23,112 nt of DNA, from positions 1 through 23,112 of IMG/VR virus record IMGVR_UViG_3300017788_001699; one strand, written 5' to 3'. A program made the position numbers and the translations under genes. This DNA is from a virus. Under the pieces are notes generated by a model. That model did no database searches. It was not told where the DNA came from and saw nothing but the letters and a program-made list of their open reading frames with translations. Below, one piece after another: positions 21,251 through 23,112 of this stretch (position 1 is its first letter; each line of letters starts with the position of its first letter).

Positions 21251-21311
21251 ATCTATCGAAAGGTACTTTTATTTATTTTGTCCCCCCCTCTGTTCTCGGA
21301 GGGGGTTTTTT
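21243..21311 (+). ncRNA. Candidate second small RNA or 3' UTR
   Basis: About 70 non-coding bases ending in a terminator. It shares with the 17305-17409 candidate the order ATAAGTAA, CGAAAG, C-rich/G-rich terminator, and a TTGAC box upstream. It may simply be the 3' UTR of the 105-aa gene. Confidence 0.22.
21284..21311 (+). terminator. Terminator after the 105-aa gene
   Basis: CCCCCTC (21284-21290), loop of 8, GAGGGGG (21299-21305), then TTTTTT. The T-run overlaps the stop codon of the convergent gene (21312-21310). No T-run follows on the minus strand, so it serves the plus strand. Confidence 0.9.
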
Positions 21312-22725
21312 ATAATATCAATCTCGACCCGATTAAAAAGTTATGTAAAACCGGTATACCTTTAGTTGTGTTTACGTTTGCTTTATAATTAAAACCAAAA
21401 CCAAATCTTTTACTGATTTTATAGTCAAAACTACTACCAATTAAAAATCCTAAATTCCTATTTACATTTGTGTATCCACTACTTGGATCAAAAGATATCG
21501 GGGATGTCATGATAAAAACCTGTGGTGATAAAGATAATTTTTTTGAATACTGATACGGCTTTGTCCAAAAAGCAACAAACGATGATGATAAATTAAAATT
21601 TCTTTTATCTTCAATACCTTTTGTTAGTAAACCAATAGAACCAACGTTGAATCCATATGTTCCATATTTAATGTGTGGTTTTACATACGTGTAAGATGTC
21701 AAAAGCATCCAAGCACCTTTTAAATAACCAACCGAAGCACCATAGGAATGTATACTATTTAATTTCCCCTCTTCAAATTTCATTTTGGTATAGTTTGATG
21801 AAACAGCATATTGGTCTAATGTTGACCAAATCATTGCATTTGCTCCATATGACACATCCCCCGCCATAGATGATTTACTAACACCCATAGATAATATTGC
21901 ACTATACCTACCATCGAGACTTTGTGCTGTTGTTAAATCTGATGCTAACAACAATGGATTTAAATTTTGTTGTTTCTTTTTATCCTCTTTTTTCTCATCT
22001 TTCTTTTCTTCCTTTTTTTCTTCTTTAGATTCTTCCTTTTTCTCCTCCTTTTTTTCTTCTTTACTTTCTGATTTACTTTCCTCTTTCTTTTCCTCAGATT
22101 TACTTTCAGATTTTGACTCAGATTTATTTTCAGATTTTGATTCGCTACTTCCTCCACTTTTGCTTTCTGAAGAAGAACTACTTGATGAGGAACCACTTGA
22201 TGAGGAACTATTACCCGTTGTTGAACCCGATGACGAACTTGTGGCGGAACCTGCAGATGAACTAGCGGCTGAACCTGTAGATGAACTAGCGGCTGAACCT
22301 GCAGATGAACTAGCGGCTGAGGATGCAGATGAACTAGCGGCTGAGGATGCAGATGAACTTGCGGCGGCACTTGCAGCGGATGATGCGGCGGACGACGCCG
22401 CTTGTGACGCCGCTTGTTGTGTTGCCTGTTGTGTGGCTTGTTGTACTGCTTGTTGAACTACCGGATTAGTTGCACACGATAAATTGGCATATGTGTTATA
22501 TACACTTAATAACCATGTTTGCATTGCCCCACTTTGTACCTCGATAGGTGTGAAAACCCTTATTTGATTATAAAATGAAACAACTGCATTACCATTAACA
22601 TAATTTATTGTTGCAACTTTGGTTTCACCAGTACATTTATCAACAAAGGTTTGTGTAATAACTTGTCCATTCACATCTATGGCAAACATTACTAGTAAAA
22701 ATAAAACACCAAACCATTTTTTCAT
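21310..22725 (-). CDS. Exported protein with Ala/Ser and Ser/Glu/Lys tracts and a beta-barrel-like C-terminus
   Basis: 471 residues. A signal peptide (MKKWFGVLFLLVMFAIDVNG) probably ends at Gly20|Gln21. Residues 21-88 form a small folded region with two Cys. Then come a Gln/Ala segment (89-110), an Ala/Ser tract (105-185), and a Ser/Glu then Lys/Glu tract (185-250). The last 220 residues alternate polar and aromatic beta strands (ISKRFGFGFNYKANV, SSFVAFWTKPYQYSK) and end in LIGSRLIL, suggesting an outer-membrane barrel. Part of the Ala/Ser tract is a 24-bp tandem repeat. I recognise no family. The gene follows another barrel-like gene by 3 bases. Phage receptor masking, surface display or host-derived cargo are possible roles. 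Confidence 0.8.
   Translation of the reverse strand: MKKWFGVLFLLVMFAIDVNGQVITQTFVDKCTGETKVATINYVNGNAVVSFYNQIRVFTPIEVQSGAMQTWLLSVYNTYANLSCATNPVVQQAVQQATQQATQQAASQAASSAASSAASAAASSSASSAASSSASSAASSSAGSAASSSTGSAASSSAGSATSSSSGSTTGNSSSSSGSSSSSSSSESKSGGSSESKSENKSESKSESKSEEKKEESKSESKEEKKEEKKEESKEEKKEEKKDEKKEDKKKQQNLNPLLLASDLTTAQSLDGRYSAILSMGVSKSSMAGDVSYGANAMIWSTLDQYAVSSNYTKMKFEEGKLNSIHSYGASVGYLKGAWMLLTSYTYVKPHIKYGTYGFNVGSIGLLTKGIEDKRNFNLSSSFVAFWTKPYQYSKKLSLSPQVFIMTSPISFDPSSGYTNVNRNLGFLIGSSFDYKISKRFGFGFNYKANVNTTKGIPVLHNFLIGSRLIL
22229..22372 (-). repeat. 24-bp tandem repeat, six units
   Basis: Six contiguous 24-bp units start at 22229, 22253, 22277, 22301, 22325 and 22349. The consensus on the plus strand begins GCAGATGAACTAGCGGCTGA with a variable last 4 bases. 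The middle four are nearly identical and the outer two diverged. Each encodes eight Ala/Ser/Gly/Thr residues of the exported protein. Unit number is likely to vary by slippage. Confidence 0.9.
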
Positions 22726-22728
22726 TTA

Positions 22729-23112
22729 TCAAAAGTTCAAACCTAACCCAAATTGAGAATATCCTCTTATTGGTTCATGGTCAAATTTTAAAGTAAAGTT
22801 TTTGAAATCTCTCATTGCTCCAATCTTAATTGATGCAAACTCATTATAAGATTTAGGAAATGTTATTAGTCCTAATTTATCTTTTCCTCTATATCTAATA
22901 ATTTCTTTTCCAAAACCTATCATAGTATGAACACCGGTTCTTCCAAATCTTTTACCTGCTCCCAAATATATGCTTCGGGTTTTGACTAAATCGTTTATTA
23001 ATGGAAAATCTACTTTATCAATAGTTCCATATGGAAAAAATGTTGAACGGTCTATTTCATAAGTTGAACTGAAGTCCATTACAAAATATCCTCTATTACC
23101 AATTGTAAAGAA
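22729..23112 (-). CDS. Outer-membrane beta-barrel-like protein, C-terminal part (5' end outside window)
   Basis: The frame is open to the right edge, so the ATG at 23079 is probably internal. The preceding residues FFTIGNRGYFV have the same beta character. About 127 residues are visible. The alternating pattern YLGAGKRFGRTGVHTMIGFG, then SIKIGAMRDFKNFTLKFDHE, then YSQFGLGLNF is typical of outer-membrane barrels, and the terminal Phe fits the BAM-recognition signal. Its stop is 3 bases before the start of the low-complexity exported protein, so they share a transcript. I cannot name the family. The pair may modify the host envelope during infection. Confidence 0.7.
   Translation of the reverse strand, partial: FFTIGNRGYFVMDFSSTYEIDRSTFFPYGTIDKVDFPLINDLVKTRSIYLGAGKRFGRTGVHTMIGFGKEIIRYRGKDKLGLITFPKSYNEFASIKIGAMRDFKNFTLKFDHEPIRGYSQFGLGLNF

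Noticed and set aside
22229-22372. Possible CRISPR array
   Set aside because: The 24-bp units are contiguous without spacers and lie in frame inside a coding gene.
22160-22456. Plus-strand frame with repeated DELAAEPA-like units
   Set aside because: It is antisense to the Ala/Ser tract of the exported protein and owes its repeats to the same 24-bp units.

Overview
This window is part of a T4-like myovirus genome (or a large prophage of that type) whose host is almost certainly a member of the Bacteroidota, probably Flavobacteriia-like. The phage assignment rests on a reverse-strand head module in T4 order: large terminase (gp17), portal (gp20), prohead protease (gp21), scaffold (gp22) and major capsid protein (gp23). 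The host assignment rests on AT-rich DNA, Bacteroidota-type promoters (TTTG, about 19-20 nt, TAnnTTTG), A/T-rich leaders without Shine-Dalgarno sequences, a Bacteroidota-type bS21 gene and a ClpC-like gene of Bacteroidota flavour.

Layout. Positions 1-1170 hold the 3' end of a virion-type protein gene converging on a SAP-like/dCMP deaminase pair. Positions 1218-13565 are the head module on the minus strand. It starts with four genes for probable head-interior or accessory proteins, then terminase, portal, a core-type protein, a small unknown, protease, scaffold and capsid protein, ending at a strong terminator. A plus-strand bS21 gene sits inside this module. Positions 13636-15090 (minus) encode a nucleotidyltransferase, a KTSC-domain protein and an Hsp20 chaperone. 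Hsp20 is divergent from a plus-strand ClpC-like unfoldase (15248-17266), and the shared intergenic region carries phased TTAGACATT repeats. Positions 17270-17670 carry a probable small RNA, a tiny lipoprotein gene and two strong terminators.

Positions 17677-20804 are a tightly packed plus-strand operon: P-loop polynucleotide-kinase-like protein, T4 Rnl1-type RNA ligase, SGNH-hydrolase-like protein, 2OG-Fe(II) oxygenase and a cyclic-phosphate-processing receiver (cREC) protein. Kinase, ligase and cREC together look like an RNA end-healing and sealing system, plausibly countering host RNA-cleaving defences. It is followed by a separately promoted small unknown gene (20903-21220). The right end (minus strand) has two exported, beta-barrel-like proteins, one with long Ala/Ser and Ser/Glu/Lys low-complexity tracts encoded partly by a 24-bp tandem repeat.

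Together the window combines capsid assembly and packaging with host-takeover functions: translation (bS21), protein quality control (Hsp20, ClpC), RNA repair, nucleotide metabolism (dCMP deaminase) and cell-surface alteration (lipoprotein, barrel proteins). The best candidates for something new are the five-gene RNA-repair operon, the N-domain-less ClpC/Hsp20 pair with its repeat-containing control region, and the bS21 gene whose 3' end forms a shared terminator palindrome with its convergent neighbour. No stretch over 300 bases lacks a gene.
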